Positions 32,623 to 41,047 are shown, counted from the first letter of the stretch. The stretch: DNA of 64,000 nt from Microbacterium sp. 1S1 (GCF_008271365.1 NZ_CP043430.1:558001-622000); one strand, 5' to 3'. A program made the numbers and translations. Notes: generated by a model not told the origin, from the letters alone.

Positions 32623-33171
32623 TCACCCCCGGTGCCGGCGCCCGAACCGTCGGCGCCGGGGAGGGCTCTCGGGAGGAGACGGCCGCACCGCCCGGCGCTC
32701 CCGCCACGCGGCGACCTCCGCCTCGACATCGCGCAGGGGCGTCACGACGGGAGGCCCGCCCTGCAGCTGCCGCCGCGCCTCCCGCACGCGGCGGTTGAAG
32801 TCGTCGAGCACGTCGCGCACGTCGGACTCCCGGCCCAGGAGGTCGAGCTGGCCGTCCAGCTCGCGGTCCTCGGTCCGCAGCAGGATGGCCGGCGGCCCGA
32901 GCCCGGTCAAACCCTCGGTCTCGATCTTGCGGCGGATCCACCAGTCCGGGTCGTGGTGGTCCCCGAGCCCTTCGAGCGGCTTCCCCGCCCCGGGCAGATC
33001 GTCGAAGTCGCCGCGACGAATGGCGACCTGGATGGCGGACTCGACGAACGCGGCCCGATCCACCGCCGCCGCGGCGCCCGGAGGCGCGCCCGCTTCGGCG
33101 TCGTCCGCGTCGCTGCCGCCCTGTTGCTGTCGCGCCCGATAGCGCGCAGCGGCTTCGCGGGGATCGGTCAT
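32623..33171 (-). CDS. DUF1992 (DnaJ homologue C28-type) protein
   Basis: 182 residues. The central segment FVESAIQVAIRRGDFDDLPGAGKPL and the following DPDWWIRRKIETEGL are diagnostic of DUF1992, found in bacteria and in the metazoan DNAJC28 tail. There is no J domain. A low-complexity N-terminus (first 45 residues, Ala/Gly/Asp-rich) and an Arg-rich C-terminus frame the domain. GGAGG is 7 nt before the ATG at 33171. Convergent with doxX, with only 1 nt between stops. No known function. Confidence 0.85.
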   Translation of the reverse strand: MTDPREAAARYRARQQQGGSDADDAEAGAPPGAAAAVDRAAFVESAIQVAIRRGDFDDLPGAGKPLEGLGDHHDPDWWIRRKIETEGLTGLGPPAILLRTEDRELDGQLDLLGRESDVRDVLDDFNRRVREARRQLQGGPPVVTPLRDVEAEVAAWRERRAVRPSPPESPPRRRRFGRRHRG

Positions 33172-33253
33172 GATGCGCCTCCGTCCGCTCGGAGCTCCTC
33201 CTCCACTGTACGTCCGGTGGGGGGCAGCGGCCTCGAAGGCCGGCAGCACGTCC

Positions 33254-33259
33254 TAGGCT
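33254..33259 (+). promoter_or_regulatory. -10 box TAGGCT of the MATE exporter
   Basis: TAGGCT, 6 nt before the ATG at 33266. The gap CGGAGG could double as a ribosome-binding site if transcription starts further upstream. Confidence 0.55.
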
Positions 33260-33265
33260 CGGAGG

Positions 33266-34585
33266 ATGGCCGCCCGCTCCCTGAACCGCGAGATCCTGCG
33301 TCTGGCGGTCCCCGCTCTCGGCGCGCTCATCGCGGAACCGGCCTTCCTCATCGTCGACGCGGCCCTCGTCGGACACCTCGGCACCGTGCCGCTCGCCGGC
33401 CTCGGCATCGCCGGTGCGGTGCTGCAGACGATCGTCGGGCTCATGGTGTTCCTCGCGTACTCCACCACCCCCGCTGTGGCGCGGCGGTTCGGGGCCGGCC
33501 GGCCGGGAGAGGCGGTCTCGGTGGGGATCAACGGCATGTGGCTCGCACTCGGCCTCGGCGCCGTGCTCGCGGTCGTCGGGGCCGTGTCCTCCCCCTGGCT
33601 CGTCTCCCTGTTCGGGGCGAGCGCCGAGGTCGCCGCACAGGCCAACGAGTACCTCGTGATCTCGATGTGGGGTCTGCCGGCGATGCTGATCGTGTTCGCC
33701 GCCACCGGACTCCTGCGCGGAATGCAGGACACCATGACGCCCCTGTGGATCGCGGGCCTCGGCTTCGGCGCGAACGCGGTGCTGAACGGGCTCTTCATCT
33801 ATGGCCTCGGCTGGGGCATCGCAGGCTCTGCGGCGGGGACGGTGACGGCCCAATGGGGCATGGTCGCCGCGTACGCGTTGGTCGTCCGGCGCCTCGCGTC
33901 TCGGCATAGCGCGTCACTGCGCGCCCGGCGTGACGGTCTGCGCCAGACGGCGACGTCGGGCGGGTGGCTGCTCCTGCGTACGGTGAGCCTCCGCGTCGCG
34001 CTGCTCGCCACCGTGGGCGTCGCGACCGGGATCGGCACGGAGGAGCTCGCCGGGTGGCAGATCGTGTTCACCATCTTCTCGGCGGCGGCCTTCGCGCTGG
34101 ACGCGCTCGCGATCGCCGCGCAGGCGCTCATCGGCAAGGAGCTGGGCGCCGGAGACGAGCAGCAGGTGCGGCGCGTCCTGGCGCGGACGGTCGCATGGGG
34201 GGCCTGGTTCGGCGTGCTGGTCGGGGCGCTCATCGCGGCATCGTCCGGGGTGCTCGGCATCGTCTTCACGGGCGACCGGGCTGTGGCGGAGGTGGTGCAG
34301 CCCGCTCTCCTCGTCCTCGCGGTGGCGCAGCCGATCGCCGGCGTGGTGTTCGTTCTCGACGGGGTGCTCATGGGGGCGAACGACGCCCGCTACCTGGCGA
34401 TCGCTGGCGGTCTGAACCTCGTGCCCTTCCTGCCTGCGCTCGGCATCATCGCCGCGACAGGCGTCGACGGCACCGCGGGGCTCGTGTGGCTGGCCGTCGC
34501 CTTCTTCGGCGTGTACCTGCTCGCGCGGCTGGCGACGCTCGGTTGGCGGGTGCGGTCGGGACGGTGGCTCGCCGTCTCGGCGTGA
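33266..34585 (+). CDS. dinF: MATE-family efflux transporter (DinF type)
   Basis: 439 residues, 12 helices in two related halves. Cation-driven multidrug/toxin extruder of the DinF branch. Recognisable segments are LRLAVPALGALIAEPAFLIVDAALVGHLG at the N-terminus, ATGLLRGMQDTMTPLWIAG in the first half, and FVLDGVLMGANDARYLAIAG in the second. The membrane Asp in FLIVDAALVG is conserved in DinF homologues. Convergent with the RNA methyltransferase at 34686, with a hairpin between. Confidence 0.93.
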   Translation: MAARSLNREILRLAVPALGALIAEPAFLIVDAALVGHLGTVPLAGLGIAGAVLQTIVGLMVFLAYSTTPAVARRFGAGRPGEAVSVGINGMWLALGLGAVLAVVGAVSSPWLVSLFGASAEVAAQANEYLVISMWGLPAMLIVFAATGLLRGMQDTMTPLWIAGLGFGANAVLNGLFIYGLGWGIAGSAAGTVTAQWGMVAAYALVVRRLASRHSASLRARRDGLRQTATSGGWLLLRTVSLRVALLATVGVATGIGTEELAGWQIVFTIFSAAAFALDALAIAAQALIGKELGAGDEQQVRRVLARTVAWGAWFGVLVGALIAASSGVLGIVFTGDRAVAEVVQPALLVLAVAQPIAGVVFVLDGVLMGANDARYLAIAGGLNLVPFLPALGIIAATGVDGTAGLVWLAVAFFGVYLLARLATLGWRVRSGRWLAVSA

Positions 34586-34595
34586 CTCCTCCACG

Positions 34596-34628
34596 GCCGA
34601 CGGAAGAGACGACCTCTTCTCGGTCGGC
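34596..34628. terminator. Bidirectional hairpin between dinF and the methyltransferase
   Basis: GCCGACGGAAGAG (34596-34608) pairs with CTCTTCTCGGTCGGC (34614-34628), loop 5 nt. It lies between two convergent stops. No T-run. Confidence 0.6.
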
Positions 34629-34685
34629 AGCGGGCAGCCGCGACCTGCTCGGCATCGATCCCGTCTGAGCGAGCACGCCTCCCGG

Positions 34686-35351
34686 TCACGACGCGTGGCG
34701 GCGGCACCACTCGTACATGATGACCGCGGCGGCGGCGCTCGCGTTGATCGAGCGGGTCGAGCCGTACTGCGTGATCTCGATGTGACCGGAGGCCGCGGCC
34801 AGGGCCTCCGGCGACAGCCCCGGCCCTTCCTGACCGAAGAGGAGGACGCAGGAGCGCGGCAGGTCGGCGCGGTCGACCGGCAGGGCACCGTCGACGTTGT
34901 CGATCGCGATGATCGGCAGGCCCTTCGCGCCGGCCCAGGCGGCGAAAGCGGCGATGTCCTCGTGATGCACGACGTGCTGGTACCGGTCGGTCACCATCGC
35001 CCCCCGCTTGTTCCAGCGGCGGCGACCGATGATGTGGACCGTGTCCGCGAGGAACGCGTTGGCGCTGCGCACGATCGATCCGATGTTCATGTCGTGCTGC
35101 CAGTTCTCGATCGCGACGTGGAAGGGGTGCCGGCGGGTGTCCAGGTCGGCGATGATCGCCTCCATGCGCCAGTACCGGTATCGGTCGATCACGTTGCGGG
35201 TGTCGCCCTGCGCGAGGAGCTCGGGATCGTATTGGTCCCCTTCGGGCCAGGACGCGGGGCCGCCCGGCCACGGACCGACTCCGTATCCGGGCTGCGCCAG
35301 CGACCCGCCGGGTGCGGTCAGATCCGTGCTCTCGGGGTGCTGCGCATCCAT
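34686..35351 (-). CDS. SpoU/TrmH-family RNA 2'-O-methyltransferase
   Basis: 221 residues. Knotted SPOUT methyltransferase. The three family motifs are present: motif 1 NIGSIVRSANAF, motif 2 LLFGQEGPGLS and motif 3 ITQYGSTRSINASAAAAVIMYEW. The N-terminus (residues 1-45) is Pro/Gly-rich and not an L30e-like substrate-binding domain, so the target (tRNA or rRNA) cannot be told. The start at 35351 is 6 nt after TAGCCT. Divergent from mntH with a 99-bp gap. Confidence 0.9.
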   Translation of the reverse strand: MDAQHPESTDLTAPGGSLAQPGYGVGPWPGGPASWPEGDQYDPELLAQGDTRNVIDRYRYWRMEAIIADLDTRRHPFHVAIENWQHDMNIGSIVRSANAFLADTVHIIGRRRWNKRGAMVTDRYQHVVHHEDIAAFAAWAGAKGLPIIAIDNVDGALPVDRADLPRSCVLLFGQEGPGLSPEALAAASGHIEITQYGSTRSINASAAAAVIMYEWCRRHAS

Positions 35352-35357
35352 CCCGCC

Positions 35358-35363
35358 AGGCTA
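35358..35363 (-). promoter_or_regulatory. -10 box TAGCCT of the methyltransferase (leaderless)
   Basis: Minus-strand TAGCCT, 6 nt before the ATG at 35351. Confidence 0.6.
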
Positions 35364-35415
35364 TCGCCGTCGCGGAGGGCTCCCGGTGCGACCCCGCCGA
35401 GAGCTCTCCGATTTC

Positions 35416-35459
35416 TTTAGGCACACCGAAAAATGCGCTACGGTTTCGGTGTGCCTAAA
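35416..35459. promoter_or_regulatory. Double MntR-type operator over the mntH promoter
   Basis: TTTAGGCACACCGAAA (35416-35431) and its exact reverse complement TTTCGGTGTGCCTAAA (35444-35459) frame 12 bp. Each half is itself an imperfect dyad (TTTNGG...CCNAAA), the form expected for DtxR/MntR-class sites. The second copy covers the end of the -10 box and the start codon of mntH, so a bound repressor would block initiation directly. The mntR gene is 1.7 kb downstream. Confidence 0.75.
35439..35444 (+). promoter_or_regulatory. -10 box TACGGT of mntH (leaderless)
   Basis: TACGGT between the two operator halves, 6 nt before the GTG at 35451. Confidence 0.65.
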
Positions 35460-36734
35460 AGTTCTCTCGTGACGGCGGCTCCGGCCCGGACCGCTCCGCC
35501 GCGCCTGCTGTGGCTGCTCGGGCCGGCACTGGTGGCCGGCGTGGCCTATCTCGACCCGGGCAACGTCGCGAGCAACATGACGGCCGGAGCGCAGTACGGC
35601 TATCTGCTCGTCTGGGTGGTCGTCGCCGGCAACGTCATGGCCTGGTTGATCCAGTACCTCTCCGCGAAACTCGGGGTCGTCACCGGTCAGAGCCTCCCCG
35701 AAGTCCTGGGCCAGCGGCTGCGGCGGCCGTGGGCGCGCCGCGCGTACTGGATGCAGGCGGAACTGGTGGCGATGGCGACGGACCTCGCCGAGGTCATCGG
35801 CGGCGCCGTCGCTCTGAACCTGCTCTTCGGCATCCCGCTGTTGTGGGGCGGCCTCCTCACCGGGGCGGTGTCGATGGCCCTGCTCGCGGTGCAGAGCCGT
35901 CGCGGCGCCCGACCGTTCGAGTTCGTCATCATCGGGCTCATGCTCGTCATCACGGTCGGCTTCCTGGCCGGCCTGTTCTTCGCGCCGCCGGATCCGGCCG
36001 GCATCGTGAGCGGCCTCGTCCCGCGCTTCCAGGACACGGGCTCCGTGCTGCTGGCCGCCTCGATCCTCGGGGCGACGATCATGCCCCATGCGATCTACGC
36101 GCACTCGTCACTCGCCCGCGACCGGTTCGGCGCAGCCACCGCGGCGACCACGCAGGAGGCTGCCCGCACGAAGACCTCCCGGATCCGGCGGCTGCTCACG
36201 GCGACGCGCTGGGATGTGACGATCGCGATGGTCATCGCGGGCTCCGTGAACCTCGGTATCCTCCTGCTCGCGGCCGCGAACCTCGCGGGCGTCCCGGGCA
36301 CCGACTCACTGGAGGGCGCGCACGCCGCCCTCGCCACCGGCCTCGGTCCGGCCGTGGCCACGTTCTTCGCCGTCGGGCTGCTCGCCTCCGGCCTCGCTTC
36401 GACCTCCGTAGGCGCCTACGCGGGCGCGGAGATCATGCACGGACTACTGCACGTGCGCATCCCGCTCCTGGCCCGCCGACTGGTGACCCTGATCCCCGCG
36501 CTCGTGATCCTCGGCATCGGGGTGGACCCTACGCTCGCGCTCGTCCTCAGCCAGGTCGTGCTGTCGTTCGGGATTCCGTTCGCGCTCATCCCCCTGGTCG
36601 TCCTCACGGCGCAGCGCCGCACGCTCGGAGTCTGGGTCAACCGGGTGTGGACGACGGTCGCCGGTGTCGTCGCCTCGGTGCTCCTCATCGCCCTGAACGC
36701 GGCCCTGCTGTGGCTGGTGCTGACGGGGGCGTGA
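35451..36734 (+). CDS. mntH: Nramp-family Mn(2+)/H+ symporter
   Basis: 427 residues, 11 helices. Imports manganese (and iron). The metal-binding DPGN is in VAYLDPGNVASNMTAG (Asp35, Asn38), and the helix-6 half is GATIMPHAIYAHSSL with the Met and His residues expected for Mn/Fe selectivity. The GTG at 35451 is preferred to the upstream ATG at 35433: it is 6 nt after TACGGT, and the ATG lies upstream of that box. Regulation by MntR is likely through the double operator at 35416-35459. Confidence 0.95.
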   Translation: MPKSSLVTAAPARTAPPRLLWLLGPALVAGVAYLDPGNVASNMTAGAQYGYLLVWVVVAGNVMAWLIQYLSAKLGVVTGQSLPEVLGQRLRRPWARRAYWMQAELVAMATDLAEVIGGAVALNLLFGIPLLWGGLLTGAVSMALLAVQSRRGARPFEFVIIGLMLVITVGFLAGLFFAPPDPAGIVSGLVPRFQDTGSVLLAASILGATIMPHAIYAHSSLARDRFGAATAATTQEAARTKTSRIRRLLTATRWDVTIAMVIAGSVNLGILLLAAANLAGVPGTDSLEGAHAALATGLGPAVATFFAVGLLASGLASTSVGAYAGAEIMHGLLHVRIPLLARRLVTLIPALVILGIGVDPTLALVLSQVVLSFGIPFALIPLVVLTAQRRTLGVWVNRVWTTVAGVVASVLLIALNAALLWLVLTGA

Positions 36735-36741
36735 CGGCGGA

Positions 36742-36747
36742 TAGGCT
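36742..36747 (+). promoter_or_regulatory. -10 box TAGGCT (leaderless)
   Basis: TAGGCT, 7 nt before the ATG at 36755, in the 20-bp gap after mntH. Confidence 0.55.
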
Positions 36748-36754
36748 CGACAGC

Positions 36755-37054
36755 ATGTCTGCCGAATCCGCCCGCCGTACCGTCCGTCTCCTCACCTGGA
36801 GCGGCTTCGCGACCGGCGTGATCGGTGGCCTGCTCATCGCCTTCCCGAAGGTGATCGGCCCCGGCAGCCCCTGGGTGCAGCTCGCCCTCGGCGTCGCCAC
36901 ACTGATCCTCGCCTTCCGCGCCCGCAAGGTCGGCATCGCCGAGGTGGAGGGCTTCGACGGGCGCCTGTCGCTCGCCGCCGCCCTCCTCGGATTCCTCGTC
37001 CTGTTCTTCGCGGGGCAGGCGACGGTGATCCTGCTCGGCTCCTCGGGCGCCTGA
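36755..37054 (+). CDS. Small membrane protein of unknown function, 99 residues
   Basis: Three hydrophobic stretches (about residues 14-32, 39-55 and 71-92) suggest a three-helix membrane protein. I do not recognise a family. It lies between mntH and mntR on the same strand, but it has its own TAGGCT -10 box, so co-expression with manganese genes is possible but not required. No motif gives a function. Confidence 0.65.
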   Translation: MSAESARRTVRLLTWSGFATGVIGGLLIAFPKVIGPGSPWVQLALGVATLILAFRARKVGIAEVEGFDGRLSLAAALLGFLVLFFAGQATVILLGSSGA

Positions 37055-37079
37055 CTCGGGCCGCGAGCCCCCGGCGCGA

Positions 37080-37110
37080 CGCGGTCCGCGAAGGCCGAGA
37101 CCGGACCGCG
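37080..37110. promoter_or_regulatory. Inverted repeat upstream of mntR
   Basis: CGCGGTCCG (37080-37088) and CGGACCGCG (37102-37110) are a perfect 9-bp inverted repeat ending 4 bp before the mntR -10 box. Either a terminator for the upstream gene or an operator. Confidence 0.4.
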
Positions 37111-37113
37111 CCG

Positions 37114-37119
37114 TAAAGT
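37114..37119 (+). promoter_or_regulatory. -10 box TAAAGT of mntR (leaderless)
   Basis: TAAAGT, 6 nt before the GTG at 37126. Confidence 0.55.
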
Positions 37120-37125
37120 GGTGGG

Positions 37126-37758
37126 GTGGCATCCCCGGCAGCTGACGACTACCTGAAGACCGTCTACGCGCACACCGAGTGGCAGGATGCGCCGATCACC
37201 CCCTCGGTCCTGGCGGCCAAGCTCGGCATCGCCCCGTCGTCGGTCACGGAGATGGTGAAGAAGCTCGCCGCAGCGGGGCTCGTGTCGCACGTGCCCTACG
37301 GCGCAGTGCGGTTGACGGAGGCCGGGACGGCCCGCGCCCTCGCGATGGTGCGCCGCCACCGCCTCATCGAGACCTGGCTCGTGCAGGAGTTCGGGTACGG
37401 GTGGGACGAGGTGCACGACGAGGCCGAGGTCCTGGAACACACCATCAGCGATCGCCTGCTCGAGGGCATCGACGAGCGCCTGGGACGACCGCGCTTCGAC
37501 CCGCACGGGGACGCCATCCCGGACGCGGAGGGCCGCATCGAACGGGAGCCCTTCGTGCTGCTCGCGGATGCCCCGGACGGGCACACCGGACGCGTGCTCC
37601 GGGTCGACGACCGCGACCCGGAGCTGCTGCGGATCCTCGAGGCCCAGGGCCTCGCCGTCGGCACGACCGTGACGGTGACGCTCTCCGGCATCTCCGTCGA
37701 CGGCGCTGCGTCCCCGCTGCCCCCCGCCGCCCGCGACGTGGTGTGGTTGTCGGCCTGA
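37126..37758 (+). CDS. mntR: DtxR/MntR-family metalloregulator
   Basis: 210 residues. N-terminal winged helix (DDYLKTVYAHTEWQDAPITPSVLAAKLGIAPSSVTEMVKKLA), dimerisation domain with metal ligands in RHRLIETWLVQEFGYGWDEVHDEAEVLEH, and a C-terminal SH3-like (FeoA-type) domain with GISVDGAASPLPPAARDVVWL. In actinobacteria, such proteins repress mntH when Mn(II) is high. Location near mntH and the double operator at 35416 support MntR rather than IdeR, but metal specificity is inferred. Confidence 0.88.
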   Translation: MASPAADDYLKTVYAHTEWQDAPITPSVLAAKLGIAPSSVTEMVKKLAAAGLVSHVPYGAVRLTEAGTARALAMVRRHRLIETWLVQEFGYGWDEVHDEAEVLEHTISDRLLEGIDERLGRPRFDPHGDAIPDAEGRIEREPFVLLADAPDGHTGRVLRVDDRDPELLRILEAQGLAVGTTVTVTLSGISVDGAASPLPPAARDVVWLSA

Positions 37759-37764
37759 CCCCGG

Positions 37765-37823
37765 TTCGAATCGCGCACTCTGCGGCAGATCGTCCCGGGA
37801 GGGGGTCGATCAGGCGATTCGAA
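37765..37823. terminator. Inverted repeat after mntR
   Basis: TTCGAATCGC (37765-37774) and GCGATTCGAA (37814-37823) are a perfect 10-bp inverted repeat with a 39-nt loop, between mntR and the next promoter. Terminator or regulatory dyad. Confidence 0.4.
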
Positions 37824-37839
37824 AGGAAACGCAGGCCTC

Positions 37840-37845
37840 TAGGCT
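37840..37845 (+). promoter_or_regulatory. -10 box TAGGCT of the HAD hydrolase (leaderless)
   Basis: TAGGCT, 6 nt before the ATG at 37852. Confidence 0.6.
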
Positions 37846-37851
37846 GAGCAC

Positions 37852-38661
37852 ATGGCACACCGCGACGACATCGAATGCTGGCTCACCGACATGGACGGCG
37901 TGCTCGTCCACGAGAACGATGCCATCCCCGGGGCATCCGAACTCCTCGCCGGGTGGGAGCGCAATGAGATCCCCTACCTCGTTCTCACCAACAACTCGAT
38001 CTTCACCGCGCGCGACCTCTCGGCCCGCCTCCGCGCGAGCGGCCTGATCGTGCCGGAGGAGCGCATCTGGACCTCGGCACTCGCGACCGCCGACTTCCTC
38101 GCCCAGCAGCTCCCGGGAGGCTCTGCGTTCGTCATCGGCGAGGCCGGCATCCTCACCGCGCTGCACGAGGCCGGCTTCATCATGACGGAGACGAATCCCG
38201 ACTTCGTCGTCGTCGGCGAGACCCGCAACTACTCGTTCGAAGCCATCACGAAGGCCATCCGCCACATCATCAACGGCTCGCGCTTCATCGTGACGAACCC
38301 GGATGCCACCGGACCGAGCGCCGACGGGGTGCTGCCTGCCACGGGTGCGATCGCCGCCCTCATCACGAAGGCCACGGGCAAGGAGCCGTACGTGGTCGGC
38401 AAGCCCAACCCGATGATGTTCCGCTCCGCCCTGAACAAGATCGGCGCACACTCGAAGAAGACCGGCATGATCGGCGACCGGATGGACACGGACATCGTCG
38501 CCGGCATCGAGGCGGGCCTGCACACGGTGCTCGTCCTCACCGGTATCAGCGACCAGCGGATCATCGAGCAGTATCCCTTCCGCCCGGACGAGATCGTCGA
38601 CTCGGTCGCCGATCTCCTGCCGACGATCACCGACTCGATCCCGACCCTCGACGAGGACTGA
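37852..38661 (+). CDS. HAD-IIA (NagD-like) sugar/nucleotide phosphatase
   Basis: 269 residues. HAD motif I is WLTDMDGVLVH (nucleophile and acid/base Asp), motif II LVLTNNS, motif III Lys in VGKPNPMMF and motif IV MIGDRMDTDI. The C2 cap and overall length fit the NagD/AraL subclass (HAD-IIA), which dephosphorylates small metabolites; the substrate cannot be predicted. It has its own leaderless promoter and lies 1 nt before a YdeI-like gene, with which it forms an operon. Cytosolic. Confidence 0.92.
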   Translation: MAHRDDIECWLTDMDGVLVHENDAIPGASELLAGWERNEIPYLVLTNNSIFTARDLSARLRASGLIVPEERIWTSALATADFLAQQLPGGSAFVIGEAGILTALHEAGFIMTETNPDFVVVGETRNYSFEAITKAIRHIINGSRFIVTNPDATGPSADGVLPATGAIAALITKATGKEPYVVGKPNPMMFRSALNKIGAHSKKTGMIGDRMDTDIVAGIEAGLHTVLVLTGISDQRIIEQYPFRPDEIVDSVADLLPTITDSIPTLDED

Positions 38662-38662
38662 C

Positions 38663-39232
38663 GTGGGCGCCCTCGACGACGGCGAGCGCGTCACCGCTGC
38701 GGATGCCGCGGAATGGCGCGCCTGGCTCGAGGCGAACCACGAACGCACGGCGGGCGTCTGGCTGCTGAGCGTGCGAGGGCGCTCCGCCACCGGCGTCGGC
38801 TACGAGGACGCCGTGCGGCAAGCGCTGTGCTTCGGGTGGATCGACGGCCCCGTACGCACATTCGACGAGGACACGAACGGGCAGTGGTTCTCGCCGCGAC
38901 GGCCGGGGAGCGGCTGGGCGGCGACGAACAAGGCGCGCATCGCGGAGCTCGAGGCGGCGGGGCTCCTCGCTCCCGCCGGCATCAGGGCACTGGAGAGGGC
39001 GAAGGCGAACGGCTCGTGGACCGTGCTCGACGGCCCGGAAGCGGGCATCGAACCCCCCGAGCTGACGGCCGCCCTCGACGCCGTGCCCGTAGCGAGGGCG
39101 AACTGGGACGCGTTCCCGAAGTCGGTCAAGAAGTTCGGACTCACGCACATCGCGATGGCGAAGCGCCCGGAAACGAAGGCCGCCCGCATCGCGAAACTCG
39201 TGGCGGATGCCGCGGAGGGGAGACGCCCGTGA
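38663..39232 (+). CDS. YdeI/OmpD-associated family protein
   Basis: 189 residues. Segments TAGVWLLSVRG, YEDAVRQALCFGWIDGPVRTFDED, QWFSPRRPGSGWAATNKARI and a C-terminal helical KFGLTHIAMAKRPETKAARIAKLV are typical of the YdeI/OmpD-associated family (bacteriocin-protection-type), widespread but of unknown biochemical role. The GTG start lies 1 nt after the HAD gene stop, and the end overlaps the next small gene (GTGA). Confidence 0.85.
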   Translation: MGALDDGERVTAADAAEWRAWLEANHERTAGVWLLSVRGRSATGVGYEDAVRQALCFGWIDGPVRTFDEDTNGQWFSPRRPGSGWAATNKARIAELEAAGLLAPAGIRALERAKANGSWTVLDGPEAGIEPPELTAALDAVPVARANWDAFPKSVKKFGLTHIAMAKRPETKAARIAKLVADAAEGRRP

Positions 39233-39393
39233 ACCAGAGCGACCTGCTGTTCCTCGTCCTGATCCTCATCACGCTCACGTCACTGACGGTCTTCGTCGTG
39301 CAGTTCGTGCGCTCCCGCCGCCGCGGCGGCGAGGAGGACGGCCGGGCCGGCTGGTGGGAGGGCCCCTGGGACGACGACGACCGCCGACGCTGA
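39229..39393 (+). CDS. Small single-helix membrane protein, 54 residues
   Basis: GTG start overlapping the upstream stop by 4 nt. Residues 5-28 (LLFLVLILITLTSLTVFVVQFV) form one membrane helix; the rest is Arg-rich then acidic and Trp-containing (WWEGPWDDDDRR). Third gene of the plus-strand unit. The coupled start and clear helix support a real gene. Function unknown. Confidence 0.6.
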   Translation: MNQSDLLFLVLILITLTSLTVFVVQFVRSRRRGGEEDGRAGWWEGPWDDDDRRR

Positions 39394-39415
39394 GGCCGGC
39401 AGTCGTCCGGAGTCG

Positions 39416-41047
39416 TCAGGAAGCCAGCGAGGCCCCGGGGATCGCCGCGAGCAGCTCCCGCGTGTAGGGGTGCTGCGGGGCGTCGAAGATGCTCTCCGGC
39501 GTGCCGCTCTCGACGACGACACCGCGCTGCATGACGTGCACCTCGTCGGAGATCATCCGCACCACTGCGAGGTCGTGGCTGATGAAGAGATAGCTGAGTC
39601 CGAGGCGCTTCTGCAGGTCGGCGAGGAGGTCGAGGATCTGCGCCTGCACCAGCACGTCGAGCGCGGAGACCGCCTCGTCCAGCACCACGAGCTCCGGCTC
39701 CAGCGCCAGAGCGCGCGCGATCGCCACGCGCTGCCGCTGCCCGCCGGAGAGTTCATGCGGCAGCCGCTCGGCCATCGCCCCCGGGAGTGCGACCTGCTCC
39801 AGAAGCTCCTGGACACGGGCGTGCCGGGAGGACGCGGTGCCGATCCGGTGCACGCGCAGCGGCTCGGCGATCGACTGCTCCACCGTGTAACGCGGGTCGA
39901 GCGACGCGTAGGGGTTCTGGAAGACGGGCTGTACGCGGCGGCGCAGGGCGAAGAGCTCCTTGCGACGGAGGGTCGTGAGGTCGGTGCCGTCGAAGAGGAT
40001 CGACCCCGCGGTCGCGTCCTCCAGGCCGAGCACCATGTTCGCCGTGGTGGACTTTCCCGAGCCGGACTCGCCGACGATGGACACGGTCGTGCCGCGGCGG
40101 ATCGTGAAGCTGACCCCGTCGACGGCCGTGAAGCTCTGCGGCTCACCCGCCTTCGCGTTGCGGAGCGGGAACTCCTTGCGCAGGTCGCGGATCTCGACGA
40201 AGGGCACCGCATCGGAGGCGACCCCGCGCGACGGCACCAGGTCACGGCGGGACGCGAGACTCGGCGCGGCGGCGAGCAGCTGACGGGTGTACTCGTGCTG
40301 CGGGTTCCCGAGGACCTCCGACGAGGTGCCCTCCTCCACGACACGGCCGCGGAACATCACGACGATCCGGTCGGCACGCTCGGCCGCGAGGGCGAGGTCG
40401 TGCGTGATGAGGAACACCGCGGTGCCGAGCTCGTCGGTCAGCCGGTCGAGCTGATCGAGGATCCGGCGCTGCACCGTGACGTCGAGCGCGGAGGTGGGCT
40501 CGTCGGCGATGAGCAGCCGCGGCTTGCACGCGAGCCCCATCGCGATGAGCACCCGCTGGCGCATCCCGCCGGAGAACTCGTGCGGATACTGCGTGGCCCG
40601 TCGGGCGGCGTCGGCGATCCCCACCATCTCCAGCAGCTCGACCACCCGGGCTTTCGTCGCGTCTCCGCTGGTGTGGCCGTGCACCTCGAGCGCCTCCCCG
40701 ATCTGCTCCCCGACGCGCATGAGCGGGTTGAGGTTCGACATCGGATCCTGCGGGACGAGGCCGATGCCGGCCCCGCGGAGGGAGACCATCGCGTTCTCGG
40801 GGAGGTCACTGAGCTCGCGGCCGTCGAAGCGGATGCTGCCCGCCGTGATGACGCCGTTCTCGGGCAGCAGGCGGTTGACCGCGGCCGCCGTGGTGGACTT
40901 CCCCGAGCCGGATTCGACGACCACGGCGACCGTCTCGCCGGCTGCGATCTCGATCGAGACGTCGCTGATCGCGGTGACCAGTTCCGAGCCGGTCCGGAAG
41001 GCGACCGCGAGGCCGTCGATGCTCAGCACGGGCGGGGTGGTGCTCAT
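39416..41047 (-). CDS. Peptide ABC transporter, fused double ATPase (DppD-DppF type)
   Basis: 543 residues with two complete ATPase domains. Domain 1 (1-265) has signature FSGGMRQRVLIAMGLA and Walker B LLIADEPTSALD. Domain 2 (about 285-543) has Walker A GESGSGKSTT, signature LSGGQRQRVAIARALA and Walker B LVVLDEAVSALD. The Walker A of domain 1 reads VESGSGKSTT, with Val replacing the first Gly. Last gene of the muropeptide operon; it energises the permeases at 44244 and 45128. It overlaps the hydrolase upstream by 4 nt. Confidence 0.94.
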   Translation of the reverse strand: MSTTPPVLSIDGLAVAFRTGSELVTAISDVSIEIAAGETVAVVVESGSGKSTTAAAVNRLLPENGVITAGSIRFDGRELSDLPENAMVSLRGAGIGLVPQDPMSNLNPLMRVGEQIGEALEVHGHTSGDATKARVVELLEMVGIADAARRATQYPHEFSGGMRQRVLIAMGLACKPRLLIADEPTSALDVTVQRRILDQLDRLTDELGTAVFLITHDLALAAERADRIVVMFRGRVVEEGTSSEVLGNPQHEYTRQLLAAAPSLASRRDLVPSRGVASDAVPFVEIRDLRKEFPLRNAKAGEPQSFTAVDGVSFTIRRGTTVSIVGESGSGKSTTANMVLGLEDATAGSILFDGTDLTTLRRKELFALRRRVQPVFQNPYASLDPRYTVEQSIAEPLRVHRIGTASSRHARVQELLEQVALPGAMAERLPHELSGGQRQRVAIARALALEPELVVLDEAVSALDVLVQAQILDLLADLQKRLGLSYLFISHDLAVVRMISDEVHVMQRGVVVESGTPESIFDAPQHPYTRELLAAIPGASLAS

